This document shows positions 35,420 through 45,241 of a stretch of DNA of 64,000 nt, one piece after another. The stretch comes from Oryzicola mucosus (GTDB lineage: Bacteria; Pseudomonadota; Alphaproteobacteria; Rhizobiales; Rhizobiaceae). Where the stretch lies: the NCBI RefSeq assembly GCF_014534685.1, contig NZ_JACVVX010000009.1, positions 62,001-126,000 of the forward strand, read 5' to 3'. Within the stretch, counting starts at the first letter, position 1, and every line of letters begins with the position of its first letter. A program made the position numbers and the translations under genes. A model generated the notes under the pieces. It searched no databases, was not told the DNA's origin, and was given only the letters and a program-made list of their open reading frames with translations.

Positions 35420-35494
35420 CATCACCTCATTTTGGCAATCTGCGACAGGCGGGGCGCGAACTGAGGAGCCGATATTCTCGATCTCCTTAGTCAT
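35420..35494 (-). pseudogene. abiEii: abiEii toxin remnant (N-terminal stub)
   Basis: The ATG at 35494 overlaps the abiEi stop (ATGACTAA) as in intact AbiE loci, and the reading begins MTKEIENIGSSVRA, the usual AbiEii N-terminus. One extra C then shifts the frame; in the corrected frame it reads ARLSQIAKMR before a stop. The remaining ~270 residues, including the nucleotidyltransferase core, are gone and hipBA lies where they would be. Confidence 0.7.
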
Positions 35495-36092
35495 TGGCGG
35501 TCAGTGCCTCGAGATAGGGCCGAATGACCGTGGCGACCGTTCCTCGCTCGGCCTGGCTGGCAATTTCGCTTGGCGTCGTCATGCGCTGACGCAGCGCTTC
35601 CTGCAGGCCTTCGATCGCCACCGACAGGCCAATCTTGTTTCGATATCGGAAGCAATCGGCGATCGTCTTTGCGACGCCGAAAACCTTCACGGGCACCCTC
35701 TCGACAGGGTGGGTTTCAACCCCCTCCGTCAGGAGACGATCTGTGAAACGTACCAGCCGAATGGGCGTGCCTTCGGATCTCGGGGGCCAGTCCTTCTGGC
35801 CCACGGCGAGCCAAACCTGCCTCGGCAGTTGATCGGTCAGCCCGTGGAACGCAAGGGCGGAAACGAGGCAAACGACGCCCTTGGGAACCCGTTTGGCGGC
35901 CTCTGCCAGACTGTGGTGAACGTCGAGGGGTGCATCAGAAAGTTGATAAAGTCCTCGCGCGAGCCGAAGCACCTCGCCGTCCCGTTCCATGCGGCTCATG
36001 GTGGCGGCTGTTACGCCCGCCTCGCGCAGCTCTGCCAGGCGCGAAATTCCGCGCGCGGTCAAAATGGTATGGGCAATCTGGCGTTGGGACAT
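35487..36092 (-). CDS. abiEi: AbiEi-type antitoxin/regulator
   Basis: 201 aa from ATG 36092; a GTG four codons upstream is also open. The N-terminal winged helix (HTILTARGISRLAELREAG, TMSRMERDGEVLRLARGLYQLSD) and the C-terminal domain (VVCLVSALAFHGLTDQLP, VYGVAKTIADCFRYR-like KVFGVAKTIADCFRYRNKIG) are those of AbiEi. In intact loci AbiEi represses and antagonises the AbiEii nucleotidyltransferase toxin. Here the toxin is destroyed, so this is an orphan. Confidence 0.82.
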   Translation of the reverse strand: MSQRQIAHTILTARGISRLAELREAGVTAATMSRMERDGEVLRLARGLYQLSDAPLDVHHSLAEAAKRVPKGVVCLVSALAFHGLTDQLPRQVWLAVGQKDWPPRSEGTPIRLVRFTDRLLTEGVETHPVERVPVKVFGVAKTIADCFRYRNKIGLSVAIEGLQEALRQRMTTPSEIASQAERGTVATVIRPYLEALTAND

Positions 36093-36442
36093 GGATAATG
36101 GCACGATACGGAAACTCGGAACATAGGACTTACTATCCGAGGATTTGTATCATTTTCGCATGGCGAGGAAAGGTGCCAGCTAGAAGAGGCTGCCGCCCTA
36201 CGAAACGCGTCCGCCTCAAACGGACTTGAGCAAACAGCGACGATTGATCTTCGGATCGTCTTCTGCATCCACACCGGGAGGGGAAGGCCTTCCCCTGCGT
36301 CCGAGCCTTGGTCTCGACCGACCCCTTCTGCGGGGCGGCTGCCCCGCAACGCCCCGCTGAGAGTGAGAGAGTGGACTTGTTTCCCGTGACGGGTTGAAGG
36401 TCGGAGAAGAGGTCTCTGACGCCCGTCATGGAGATTGGTCCC
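36093..36442. other. Intergenic/leader region before the DUF932 gene
   Basis: About 350 bp: the abiEi promoter side, then a GC-rich leader with a strong self-complementary stretch (GGCGGCTGCCCCGC area) and the hairpin leader repeated before parB. No gene is seen on the plus strand. The long open frame on the minus strand is antisense to the DUF932 gene and not credible. Confidence 0.45.
36386..36433 (+). repeat. Leader hairpin repeat, copy 1
   Basis: GTGACGGGTTGAAGGT...GCCCGTC: GACGGG (36388) pairs with CCCGTC (36422), enclosing a purine-rich GAGA-containing loop. It closely resembles the leader before parB at 37753. It lies ten bases before the DUF932 start codon. Confidence 0.6.
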
Positions 36443-37636
36443 ATGAACATGCAGGTCCTCAATGCGCGCCGTGACACCAGCGGCGGTTACAAGGTCGATG
36501 TCGGCCGTGGCGAGCGGGTCGGCCGCGTCTCGTCCGAATGGTTCTCGCGTCCGGCCGACGAGCGCTACCTGTCCCTCTCCGAGTTGGCGCGGACGGTCCG
36601 CGACCGCACCGAAAGCAGCCGGACGCGGGTGGTGGAGAGCGCGCTCATCCACGTCGAGGCGAACCGCAACGACCCGGAGCGGCTGGCCCTGATCCTGCCG
36701 GGCACGGATGCGCCAATCGCGCCGACGCACTGGTCCTTCGGACAACTCGCTAGCCTGGTCGGAGCGCCCGCCGCCTATTTGCGGCAGCTCCCCGCCGCCC
36801 TTGCTGGCATCAACCTGCAATACGGCCTGACCTCCAATCGGGCCGAGCAGATCAAGACGCTCGAAACCGACACCGGCCGCGTCGAACTGCGCGCCGTCAC
36901 TGGCCCGGACTATGGCCGCATCTACGACCACGAGCTGGTCGAGGCCGTCCAACGCATCGCCGGCAATGGCACGGGCGATACCCGCTGGAAGGTCCCGGGC
37001 GTGCTCGACTGGTCGACCGGGATTTACAATCCGCGCGTCGACATCACCAAGGACACGACGACGCTCTATGCCTCGGACCGCGACGTCTTCCTGTTCCTCG
37101 TCGATGACCTGAACCCCATCGAAGCCGGCCGGCTGCCTGACGGTTCTCCCGATCTCTATTTCCGGGGCTTCTACTGCTGGAATTCCGAGGTCGGCGCCAA
37201 GACGCTCGGCATGGCGAGCTTCTATCTCCGCGCCGTCTGCCAGAATCGAAACTTGTGGGGCGTGGAGAATTTCGAGGAGATCACCATCCGCCACTCCAAA
37301 TACGCGGCCAATCGCTTTGCGCACGAGGCAGCCCCGGCGCTGTTGAACTTCGCGAATTCCTCACCCCTGCCGTTCGTCAACGGCATCAGGGCGGCCCGCG
37401 AGCGGATCGTCGCCAGGACCGACGAAGACCGCACCGACTTCCTGCGTCGGCGTGGCTTCTCCAAGGCCGAGACGGGCAAAATCATCGACAGAGTGCTGGC
37501 CGAGGAAGGCCGCCCTCCGGAGTCCATCTTCGATTTCGTGCAGGGCATCACCGCCGTCGCGCGCGACAAGCCGCATCAGGACGCCCGCCTCGACATGGAG
37601 GGCAAGGCCAAGAAGCTGCTCGATCGAGCGGCCTGA
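36443..37636 (+). CDS. DUF932 mobile-element protein
   Basis: 397 aa from ATG 36443, preceded by GGAG; an ATG five codons upstream is also open. LPGTDAPIAPTHWSFGQLASLVGAPAAYLRQLP, then TGPDYGRIYDHELVEAV and FYCWNSEVGAKTLGMASFYLRAVCQNRNLWG, are signature segments of the DUF932 (plasmid/phage-like TIGR03299-type) family. The function is unknown; members sit in plasmid and ICE maintenance regions, often near ParB-like proteins. It begins a plus-strand block of backbone genes. Confidence 0.85.
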   Translation: MNMQVLNARRDTSGGYKVDVGRGERVGRVSSEWFSRPADERYLSLSELARTVRDRTESSRTRVVESALIHVEANRNDPERLALILPGTDAPIAPTHWSFGQLASLVGAPAAYLRQLPAALAGINLQYGLTSNRAEQIKTLETDTGRVELRAVTGPDYGRIYDHELVEAVQRIAGNGTGDTRWKVPGVLDWSTGIYNPRVDITKDTTTLYASDRDVFLFLVDDLNPIEAGRLPDGSPDLYFRGFYCWNSEVGAKTLGMASFYLRAVCQNRNLWGVENFEEITIRHSKYAANRFAHEAAPALLNFANSSPLPFVNGIRAARERIVARTDEDRTDFLRRRGFSKAETGKIIDRVLAEEGRPPESIFDFVQGITAVARDKPHQDARLDMEGKAKKLLDRAA

Positions 37637-37752
37637 TCGCCGCGAAGCCGGGGATGCGGTTTTCCGTGTCTCCGGCTTTGCGCTTCCGTGCCTTTCTGGT
37701 TCGCCGGTCCGTGCGCTGCCCCCTTTAGAGGAAGAGGGCGGCGCTTCGCTCC

Positions 37753-37800
37753 GTGACGGGTTGGAGGTTGAGAGAGAGTCTCTCGGCCGCCCGTCGCGGA
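37753..37800 (+). repeat. Leader hairpin repeat, copy 2
   Basis: GTGACGGGTTGGAGGTTGA...GCCCGTC: GACGGG (37755) pairs with CCCGTC (37790) around a GAGAGAGAGTCTCTC loop which is itself self-complementary. It is homologous to copy 1 at 36386 and lies just before the parB start. Confidence 0.6.
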
Positions 37801-37810
37801 GTAAATCCCG

Positions 37811-39954
37811 ATGGCTACTGCCGTTCAGAAGATCATCCTGTCGTCCTCGCGCGACATCCCTTTCAACAAGCTGGTGCTCAGCCAGTCCAACGTCCGGCGC
37901 GTGAAGGCCGGCGTCTCAATCGAAGACCTGGCGGCTTCGATCGCTCGTCGCGGCCTGATCCAGAGCCTCAGCGTCTTTCCCGTCGTTGATGCCGAAGGCA
38001 ACGAGACCGGCATGTTCGAGGTGCCCGCCGGCGGCCGCCGCTTCCGCGCGCTCGAACTGCTGGTGAAGCAGAAGCGTCTCGCCAAGATCGCGCCCGTGCC
38101 CTGCGTGGTCCGTGATCGCGAAGGCGCCATCCTCCCCGAGGAGGTCTCGCTGGCCGAGAATATCGAGCGCGCGCCGCTCCCTCCGCTCGATCAATTCCGG
38201 GCCTTCCACGACATGCTGACCAAGGGCATGACCGAGGAGGAGATCGCCGCGGCTTTCTTCGTCCCCGTCAACGTGGTCAAGCAGCGGCTGCGCCTCGCAA
38301 CCGTGTCGCCCGCGCTGCACGACGTCTATGCCGACGACGGCATGACGCTGGAGCAGCTCATGGCCTTCACGGTCTCCGAAGACCACGATCGTCAGGTGCA
38401 GGTCTGGGACGCGATCAAGGACGCCTGGTCGAAAGAGCCCTATCAGATCCGGCGCATGCTGACCGAGACCACAGTGCGCGCCTCCGACAAGCGTGCCGTT
38501 TTCCTCGGCATCGAAGCCTATGAGGCGGCTGGCGGCATCGTCATGCGCGACCTGTTCCAGGCCGATGATGGCGGTTGGCTGCAGGACGTCGGTCTTCTCG
38601 ATCGCCTCGTCGCCGAGAAGCTGAAGGCCGAGGCCGAGGCGATCGCCGCCGAGGGCTGGAAGTGGATCGAGGTCGCGGTCAGCTTCCCATACGATGCCAC
38701 GCGCGGCCTGCACCAGGTCTCCGGCACGCCGTTCGATCTATCGGCCGAGGAACAGGCGACCAGCGAGGCGCTCACTGCCGAGCAGGCCAGGCTCGAAGCG
38801 GAATATCAGGACGCCGACGAACTGCCCGATGAGGTCGACGAGCGCATGGGCGAGATCGAGACCGCTCTGGCAGCCTTCGACGACCGGCCCGAGCACTTCG
38901 ACCCGGCCGACATCGCCATCGCCGGCGTTTTCGTCAGCATCGACGCCAACGGATCGCTTTCGGTCGATCGCGGCTACGTCCGGCCCGAGGATGTGCCTCA
39001 GGTCCGGACCGATGGTGAGGAAGGATCGGAGACGGACATCGAATCCGATGGCACCGCGAGCCCGTCGCTGCAGCGCGCCGTCATCACCATCGGCGGCCGG
39101 CCTGTCGAACCGGAGGACGACGATGAGGACGACAGGATCAAGCCGTTGCCCGAACGCCTTGTCATCGAGCTGACCGCCTACCGCACCCTCGCGTTGCGCA
39201 ACGCGGTCGCGGAAAATCCGCACATCGCCATGACGGCGCTTCTCCACATGCTGGTCTCGGACAACTTCATGACCCGCATGTACACGGGCGCCATGGAAGC
39301 GGGGGTGAAGCACATCTTCTTCCCGGTTCAGGACGAGACGCTGAAGGACAGCCCCTCCGCGCGGGCCGTGCAGGAGCGTCACGACGCCTGGGCCGCCGAC
39401 ATCCCGAAGGACGACGACGCCCTCTGGGACTGGCTCGCCGGGCTCGACGACGCCAGCCGCATGGCGCTGCTGGCACACTGCGTCAGCTACGGGGTCAACG
39501 CGCTCTATGAGCGGCCGAACCCGCACAGCGCGGGCGGCGTGTCGCAGCACACGCTCGATATGAGGCTCGCGCAGGCCGATCGGCTGACGCGGGCGACCGG
39601 GCTCGACATGGTCGAAGCGGGCTGGCGCCCGACCTTCGGCAATTATCTCAGCCGTGTCACCAAGCCGCGCATTCTCGAAGCCGTCCGGGAAGGCGCCGGC
39701 GAACGGGCGGCCCAGCTCATCGACCATCTGAAGAAGGGCGATATGGCCAAGGAGGCCGAGCGTCTCCTGGCCGACAGCGGCTGGCTGCCCGAGCCGCTTC
39801 GGCTTGCCGGCGTTGACGGGGATCCGGCATCGGACGCGGGTGGTGGCGAAGAAGCCAAGGGCCCAGACCGCCTGACTTTCTCAGCACCGACGAGGACTCA
39901 GAATCGCAGGCCGATAGCGAGGACGACGAACGTCACCTCGTCGCCGCCGAATGA
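37811..39954 (+). CDS. parB: ParB-like partition/regulatory protein, frameshifted near the 3' end
   Basis: About 714 aa if the frame is restored. N-terminal ParB/sulfiredoxin-type nuclease domain: PFNKLVLSQSNVRRVKAG, VPAGGRRFRALELLVKQ and LAENIERAPLPPLDQFRAF, then an HTH (MTEEEIAAAFFVPVNVVKQRLRLA). The long C-terminal part is typical of plasmid and ICE ParB-like proteins. Near 39870 the frame leaves the expected ending: the other frame reads DFLSTDEDSESQADSEDDER, then HLVAAE and stop at 39952-39954. As it stands the ribosome would read on into the downstream gene. Loss of one copy of a CCTG doublet would explain it. Confidence 0.8.
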
Positions 39955-40051
39955 TCGGCTCGCGGGGCGGCTTCGGCCGCTCCGCACCTTCCAATTCCAA
40001 CCACTCCGAGGCCGGCACAGCGCCGGGCTCTTTTCGTTTCAGGAGCCCAAC

Positions 40052-40453
40052 ATGCCCGATTTTCTCACCCGCTTCTCCTGCCTGCTCGACGTCGGCTCAG
40101 TGGCCAATGTCGCGCGGGCCTTCGACATCTACACCGCGCTGATGGCCGAGAACGGTCGCGAGGACCCGCCCGCCGAACCCTTCCTGCTCTCGCTCACGCC
40201 CGAGCATGGCGCGACACGCCTCTGGCTTCGCGACCCCGGAACCGCCGATCCGCAATTGCTGGTCACCTTCGTCACCCGCTGCGCGGAGACATTCGCACTC
40301 ACCGGCACCTGGAGGTTTCAGTGGGCCGGTATTGCTTCTGACCCTGTCGTGGACGGCTTCTCCGGCGGCGCCCATCTGCTCGACCTCGGCACAGGCCGCA
40401 CGATTGAATGGATCAGTACCGGCCGCTGGCTGGCCGAAAGCCGAATGCGATGA
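40052..40453 (+). CDS. Conserved mobile-element protein of unknown function
   Basis: 133 aa from the ATG after CAGGAG. MPDFLTRFSCLLDVGSVANVARAFDIYTAL and LLVTFVTRCAETFALTG are the clearest segments; family not recognised, though a small protein at this place (after ParB, before the strawberry-notch helicase) is usual in related elements. Because of the parB frameshift it lies in the same open frame as parB, but its own ribosome-binding site shows it is a separate gene. Confidence 0.65.
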   Translation: MPDFLTRFSCLLDVGSVANVARAFDIYTALMAENGREDPPAEPFLLSLTPEHGATRLWLRDPGTADPQLLVTFVTRCAETFALTGTWRFQWAGIASDPVVDGFSGGAHLLDLGTGRTIEWISTGRWLAESRMR

Positions 40454-40605
40454 TCCCCGACCATGCGCGCGCCCGGCCTCACGGTCGGGCGCTTTTTTAA
40501 TGTCAGCGGACAAGAGGAAGAGGACGGCCGGGATGGGTCGAGTTCGGGCGGTCGAGAGAGAGCGCCAACCGAGCTTGTCCCTTCCGCTCTCCCAAGGTTC
40601 CTTCC

Positions 40606-41559
40606 ATGAACATTCTGTCTCCCGTGGCCCTTGCGGCCGTGCCCGTCACGCGTGCGTCCCAGACCCTCGCCGTGGCGCAAAAGCTTCTCGAACATCTCGA
40701 ACGCGGCCAGCGCGTCGATGCCGCGATCCTTCGTGCAGCGATGGAAACAGCCTTCGGCGCATCCGACACCAGCGGCGCCTGGGACTGGAAGGCGGCCTAT
40801 GAGGCCTGCGAGGTCGCGACAGTCCTCTTCCTGCGCAAATACGGAAAGGCGCTTTTCCGCAAGGCCGCGTCTCCGGCTGTACGTCTTTCCGCTCTTGGGA
40901 AAATCGCCGGGCTCATGCCGACGCATACGCGGCGCTCTGAAGAATCGCAGGCGCTCCAGCAGTTCTCGACGCCGGCGCCGCTCGGCCTCGCCGCAGTGGC
41001 GGCCGCCTCCATTGCCGCTGGCGATATCGTGCTGGAGCCATCGGCTGGCACCGGCCTGCTCGCCGTCCTGGCGGAGATTTCAGGCGGAACGCTCCTCCTC
41101 AACGAGCTGGCCGAGACCCGTGCCGATCTTCTCGCTGCGCTGTTTCCGGCCCCTGCCGTCACGCGCTTCGACGCGGCCCAGATCGACGATCACCTCGCGC
41201 CGGACGCCACCCCCACAGTCGTGCTGATGAACCCCCCATTCTCCGTTATGGCGAACGTCTCCGGCCGCGTGGTCGACACCGCCTATCGCCATGTCGCCTC
41301 GGCGCTGGCCCGGCTCGCCGATGGCGGGCGGCTGGTGGCGATCACTGGCGCCAACTTCAGCCCCGACCATCCGGCTTGGGCCGCGGCCTTCGTCCGGCTT
41401 CAGGAGCGTGGCCGCATCGTCTTCACCGCGGCCGTGGACGGCTCGGTCTATGCCAAGCACGGCACGACCATCGACACGCGGCTGACGGTCATCGACAAGC
41501 TGCCGGCTGACGATCGTTCGGCATTCCCCCTTCGCCCGGCATCGCGCCCGATGTCGACA
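40606..41559 (+). pseudogene. Strawberry-notch-type protein, 5' part (methyltransferase-like domain)
   Basis: About 318 in-frame residues before the shift. VLEPSAGTGLLAVLAE (SAM motif I) and TVVLMNPPFSVMANVSGRVV (motif IV NPPF) form a methyltransferase-like domain that precedes the helicase in plasmid- and ICE-borne strawberry-notch proteins of about 1,200-1,500 aa. At 41526-41530 a run of five C breaks the frame: with six C the reading FPPSPGIAPDVDTLLGWIE joins both halves. The original gene spans 40606-44195. It is either a real mutation or a homopolymer error. Confidence 0.8.
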
Positions 41560-41561
41560 CG

Positions 41562-44195
41562 TTGCTCGGCTGGATCGAGACTCAGGTTCCGCCGCGTCCG
41601 ACTGCCACCCTGCCGCCAGTGGCAACTTCGGCGTCTACCGCGACGCCTCGGACCGTTCGCGGATACCCCGCGCGTACTACTGCGGCACGTCCCGCCACGC
41701 CCGCGTCCATCGAGCCCGAAGGCGTCGAACTCGCCTATGAGACCGTGGAGTGGACACCCGCCGAAGACGGCCGGATCACCGACGCAATCTATGAAGAATA
41801 CGAATTGCAGGCGATCCGTATTCCCGGCGCTCAAGCTCACCCGACCAAGCTCGTGCAGTCGGTGGCGATGGCCTCGGTCGCGCCGCCCAAGCCGAGCTAT
41901 CGGCCCAGGCTTCCAGCCAACATCGTCACCGACGGGCTTCTCTCCGACGCCCAGCTTGAAACCGTCATCTACGCCGGCGAGGCGCATTCCGACTTCCTCG
42001 CAGGCTGGTGGACGGTTGACGAGACCTTCGACATCGTCTCGGCAGCGCCAGACGATGCGGCCAACGCCGTGCGCTTCCGCCGGGGCTTCATGCTTGGCGA
42101 CGGCACCGGCGCGGGTAAGGGTCGCCAGTCGGCCGGCATCATCCTCGACAACTGGATGAGAGGGAGGCGCAGGGCGGTGTGGATCTCCAAATCCGACAAG
42201 CTGCTGGAGGACGCCCAGCGCGACTGGTCGGCCCTCGGCATGGAACGGCTGCTGGTCACGCCGTTGTCGCGTTTCCCGCAGGGCAAGGACATCCGCCTGT
42301 CCGAAGGCGTCCTATTCACCACCTATGCCACGCTAAGGTCCGATGACCGCGGCGAGAAGCTTTCCCGCGTCAAGCAGATCGTCGAATGGTTGGGCTCCGA
42401 CTTCGATGGAGTGATCATCTTCGACGAGAGCCACGCCATGCAGAATGCCGCCGGCGGCAAGGGCGAACGCGGCGATGTCGCCGCCTCGCAACAGGGCCGT
42501 GCTGGCCTTCGACTCCAGCATGCGTTGCCGAATGCGCGCGTCGTCTATGTCTCGGCGACCGGCGCGACCACTGTCCACAATCTCGCTTATGCCCAGCGCC
42601 TCGGTCTCTGGGGCGGCGAGGACTTCCCGTTCTCGACCCGCGCGGAATTTGTCGAAGCGATCGAGGACGGCGGCGTGGCGGCCATGGAGGTGCTGGCCCG
42701 CGACCTGCGCTCGCTCGGCCTCTACACGGCGCGGTCGCTCTCCTATGACGGTGTCGAATACGAGTTGGTCGAGCATCAGCTTACGCTCGAGCAGACGCGC
42801 ATCTATGACGCCTATGCTGGGGAGTTCGCCGTCATCCATAACAATCTCGACGCCGCGATGCAGGCCGCCAACATCACCGGCGGCCCTGATGGCAGTGGGG
42901 GCACGCTCAACCGGCAGGCCAAGTCCGCCGCCCGCTCGGCCTTCGAATCCGCCAAGCAGCGCTTCTTCGGCCACCTCCTGACCTCGATGAAGACGCCAAC
43001 CTTGATCCGCTCGATCGAGCAGGACCTCGCCGACGGCCATGCCGCCGTGATCCAGATCGTGTCGACCGGCGAAGCCCTGATGGAGCGTCGCCTCGCGGAA
43101 ATCCCGACAGAGGAATGGAACGACGTCCGGGTGGATATCACCCCGCGCGAGTACGTTCTGGACTATCTCGCCCACTCCTTCCCAGTGCAGCTCTACGAAC
43201 CCTTCACCGACAGCGAAGGCAATCTGTCGTCGCGGCCGGTGTTTCGCGACGGTCAGCCCGTCGAGAGCCGCGATGCCGTTGCCCGACGTGACCGTCTGAT
43301 CGGAAGACTCGCCTCGCTGCCACCAGTCCCCGGCGCGCTTGACCAGATCGTCCAGCGCTTCGGCACCGATGTCGTGGCGGAGGTGACCGGACGCTCGCGC
43401 CGCATCGTCCGCAAGTCGGGTGCCAACTCCATGACCAGCCCCGGCGGCATTGACCGCCTCGCCGTGGAGAACCGTGCGGCTTCCGCAAATCTCGCTGAGG
43501 CCGCAGCCTTCATGGACGATCAGAAGCGTATCCTGATCTTCTCCGACGCCGGCGGCACCGGGCGCAGCTATCACGCCGATCTGTCGGCGCGGAACCAGCG
43601 GCTGCGCGTCCACTATCTGCTGGAGCCGGGCTGGAAGGCCGACGCCGCCATTCAGGGCCTGGGCCGTACAAACCGGACCAATCAGGCGCAGCCACCGCTA
43701 TTCCGACCGATTTCGACGGACGTGAAGGCCGAAAAGCGCTTCCTCTCGACCATCGCCCGCCGCCTCGACACCCTGGGCGCGATCACACGCGGCCAGCGCC
43801 AGACTGGCGGCCAAGGTCTGTTCCGGCCCGAAGACAATCTGGAGAGCTACTACGCCCGCGACGCCCTGCGGCAGCTTTACCTGCTGCTGGTGCGCGGCAA
43901 GGTTGACGGCTGCTCGCTCCAGATGTTCGAGGACGCCACCGGCCTGTCGCTGACTGATTCCACCGGCATCAAAGACGAGCTGCCGCCGATCCGGGTCATG
44001 GGCGCCAACCGCATCGAACTGTCCGGCTTCACCGACGCCATGCGTGATCGCCTCCGGGCCTATGGCCTGTTTCACGAGATCATCTCGTGGAAGCTGCGGA
44101 TGTTCGTGCCGACCGATCCCACCGGCCCCGTGATCCTGACCAAGGTGCTGGATCGCTACCCGGTCGAGCATATCGGCGAGCGGGAGGCGGCGTGA
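41562..44195 (+). CDS. Strawberry-notch-type SF2 helicase, 3' part
   Basis: About 877 residues after the frameshift; the apparent TTG start is only the first open codon and has no ribosome-binding site. GFMLGDGTGAGKGRQSAGIILDNW (Walker A), IIFDESHAMQNAAGGKG (DEAH-type box), VYVSATGATTVHNLAYAQRLGLW, and ILIFSDAGGTGRSYHADLSA, then GWKADAAIQGLGRTNRTNQAQPP (motif VI region), mark the strawberry-notch helicase family. In mobile elements this protein probably acts in DNA processing or anti-restriction; its role is not established. It overlaps the toprim gene by one base. Confidence 0.85.
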   Translation: MLGWIETQVPPRPTATLPPVATSASTATPRTVRGYPARTTAARPATPASIEPEGVELAYETVEWTPAEDGRITDAIYEEYELQAIRIPGAQAHPTKLVQSVAMASVAPPKPSYRPRLPANIVTDGLLSDAQLETVIYAGEAHSDFLAGWWTVDETFDIVSAAPDDAANAVRFRRGFMLGDGTGAGKGRQSAGIILDNWMRGRRRAVWISKSDKLLEDAQRDWSALGMERLLVTPLSRFPQGKDIRLSEGVLFTTYATLRSDDRGEKLSRVKQIVEWLGSDFDGVIIFDESHAMQNAAGGKGERGDVAASQQGRAGLRLQHALPNARVVYVSATGATTVHNLAYAQRLGLWGGEDFPFSTRAEFVEAIEDGGVAAMEVLARDLRSLGLYTARSLSYDGVEYELVEHQLTLEQTRIYDAYAGEFAVIHNNLDAAMQAANITGGPDGSGGTLNRQAKSAARSAFESAKQRFFGHLLTSMKTPTLIRSIEQDLADGHAAVIQIVSTGEALMERRLAEIPTEEWNDVRVDITPREYVLDYLAHSFPVQLYEPFTDSEGNLSSRPVFRDGQPVESRDAVARRDRLIGRLASLPPVPGALDQIVQRFGTDVVAEVTGRSRRIVRKSGANSMTSPGGIDRLAVENRAASANLAEAAAFMDDQKRILIFSDAGGTGRSYHADLSARNQRLRVHYLLEPGWKADAAIQGLGRTNRTNQAQPPLFRPISTDVKAEKRFLSTIARRLDTLGAITRGQRQTGGQGLFRPEDNLESYYARDALRQLYLLLVRGKVDGCSLQMFEDATGLSLTDSTGIKDELPPIRVMGANRIELSGFTDAMRDRLRAYGLFHEIISWKLRMFVPTDPTGPVILTKVLDRYPVEHIGEREAA

Positions 44196-45241
44196 TGGCA
44201 CGGCACGACGCCTCCGAACTGGCGATACGTCTCGGCCGACAGGCCGAGGCGGTATGCCGTCACTATCTCTCCGCGGGACATCGCGAGGGCCGCTACTGGC
44301 TTGTCGGCGATGTCCGCAACACACTCGGCCGCTCGATGTTCGTACGGCTGAAGGGTGGCGAAACCGGCAAGGGCGCCGCCGGCAAATGGACCGACGCTGC
44401 AACCGGTGAGCATGGCGATCTCCTCGACGTCATCCGCGAGAGCTGCGGCCTGGTCGACTTCAAGGACGTCGCCCATGAGGCGCGCACCTTCCTGTCGATG
44501 CCGCATCCCGAGCCGGATCGTCCGCATTCTGGCGAGCGCAAGTCGCCGGCGCCATCAGGATCGCCGGAAGCAGCGCGTCGGCTCTTTGCCATGGCGCAGC
44601 CGATTTCGGGCACACTCGTAAAGACGTATCTCCGCACACGCGGCATTACGGATTTGCACGGAACCGGAAGCCTCCGCTTCCACCCCCGCTGCTACTACCG
44701 GCCTGACGAGCACTCCCCGACCGAAACCTGGCCAGCAATGATCGCATCGATCACTGATTTGGACGGACGTCAAACCGGCGCGCATCGCACCTGGCTCGCC
44801 CCGGACGGATCGGACAAGGCACCAATCGACACGCCGAGACGGGCGATGGGCGACCTCCTCGGACATGCCGTTCGCTTCGGTGTGGCTGGCGACGTAATGG
44901 CGGCGGGCGAAGGCATCGAGACGATGCTGTCGCTCAGGATGGCGCTGCCCAACATGCCGATGGCGGCGGCGCTCTCGGCGGCGCATCTCTCGGCCATCCT
45001 GTTCCCCGACACGCTGCGACGGCTCTATATCGCCCGCGACAACGATCCGGCCGGCGACGGTGCGATGGCCACGTTAATCGAACGCGCGAACGCGGCCGGG
45101 ATCGAGGCAGTCGTGGTGTCTCCAAACCTGGGCGACTTCAACGAGGATCTCCGCATGGCTGGTCTGGACAGCCTCCGGGCAGCGGCCCGGGTGCAGATCG
45201 CGCCACAGGATGTAGCGCGCTTCACGGCGCTGGCGGAATAG
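44195..45241 (+). CDS. Toprim-domain primase-like protein
   Basis: 348 aa; ATG overlaps the helicase stop (TGATG). The N-terminal part (YWLVGDVRNTLGRSMFVRLKGG, AAGKWTDAATGEHGDLLDVI) is the primase/zinc-ribbon-like DUF7146 region. The C-terminal part is a toprim domain: VMAAGEGIETMLSLRMA (catalytic Glu), ALSAAHLSAI, and RRLYIARDNDPAGDGAM (D-x-D). It may prime plasmid or transferred single-strand DNA. It is co-transcribed with the strawberry-notch gene. Confidence 0.83.
   Translation: MARHDASELAIRLGRQAEAVCRHYLSAGHREGRYWLVGDVRNTLGRSMFVRLKGGETGKGAAGKWTDAATGEHGDLLDVIRESCGLVDFKDVAHEARTFLSMPHPEPDRPHSGERKSPAPSGSPEAARRLFAMAQPISGTLVKTYLRTRGITDLHGTGSLRFHPRCYYRPDEHSPTETWPAMIASITDLDGRQTGAHRTWLAPDGSDKAPIDTPRRAMGDLLGHAVRFGVAGDVMAAGEGIETMLSLRMALPNMPMAAALSAAHLSAILFPDTLRRLYIARDNDPAGDGAMATLIERANAAGIEAVVVSPNLGDFNEDLRMAGLDSLRAAARVQIAPQDVARFTALAE

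Noticed and set aside
36059-37324. Long open frame (421 codons) on the minus strand
   Set aside because: It is antisense to the DUF932 gene, has no ribosome-binding site or family motif, and GC-rich codon use explains the open frame.
42333-43613. 426-codon minus-strand open frame inside the helicase gene
   Set aside because: Antisense to a gene with clear SF2 motifs; composition is that of a mirror frame.
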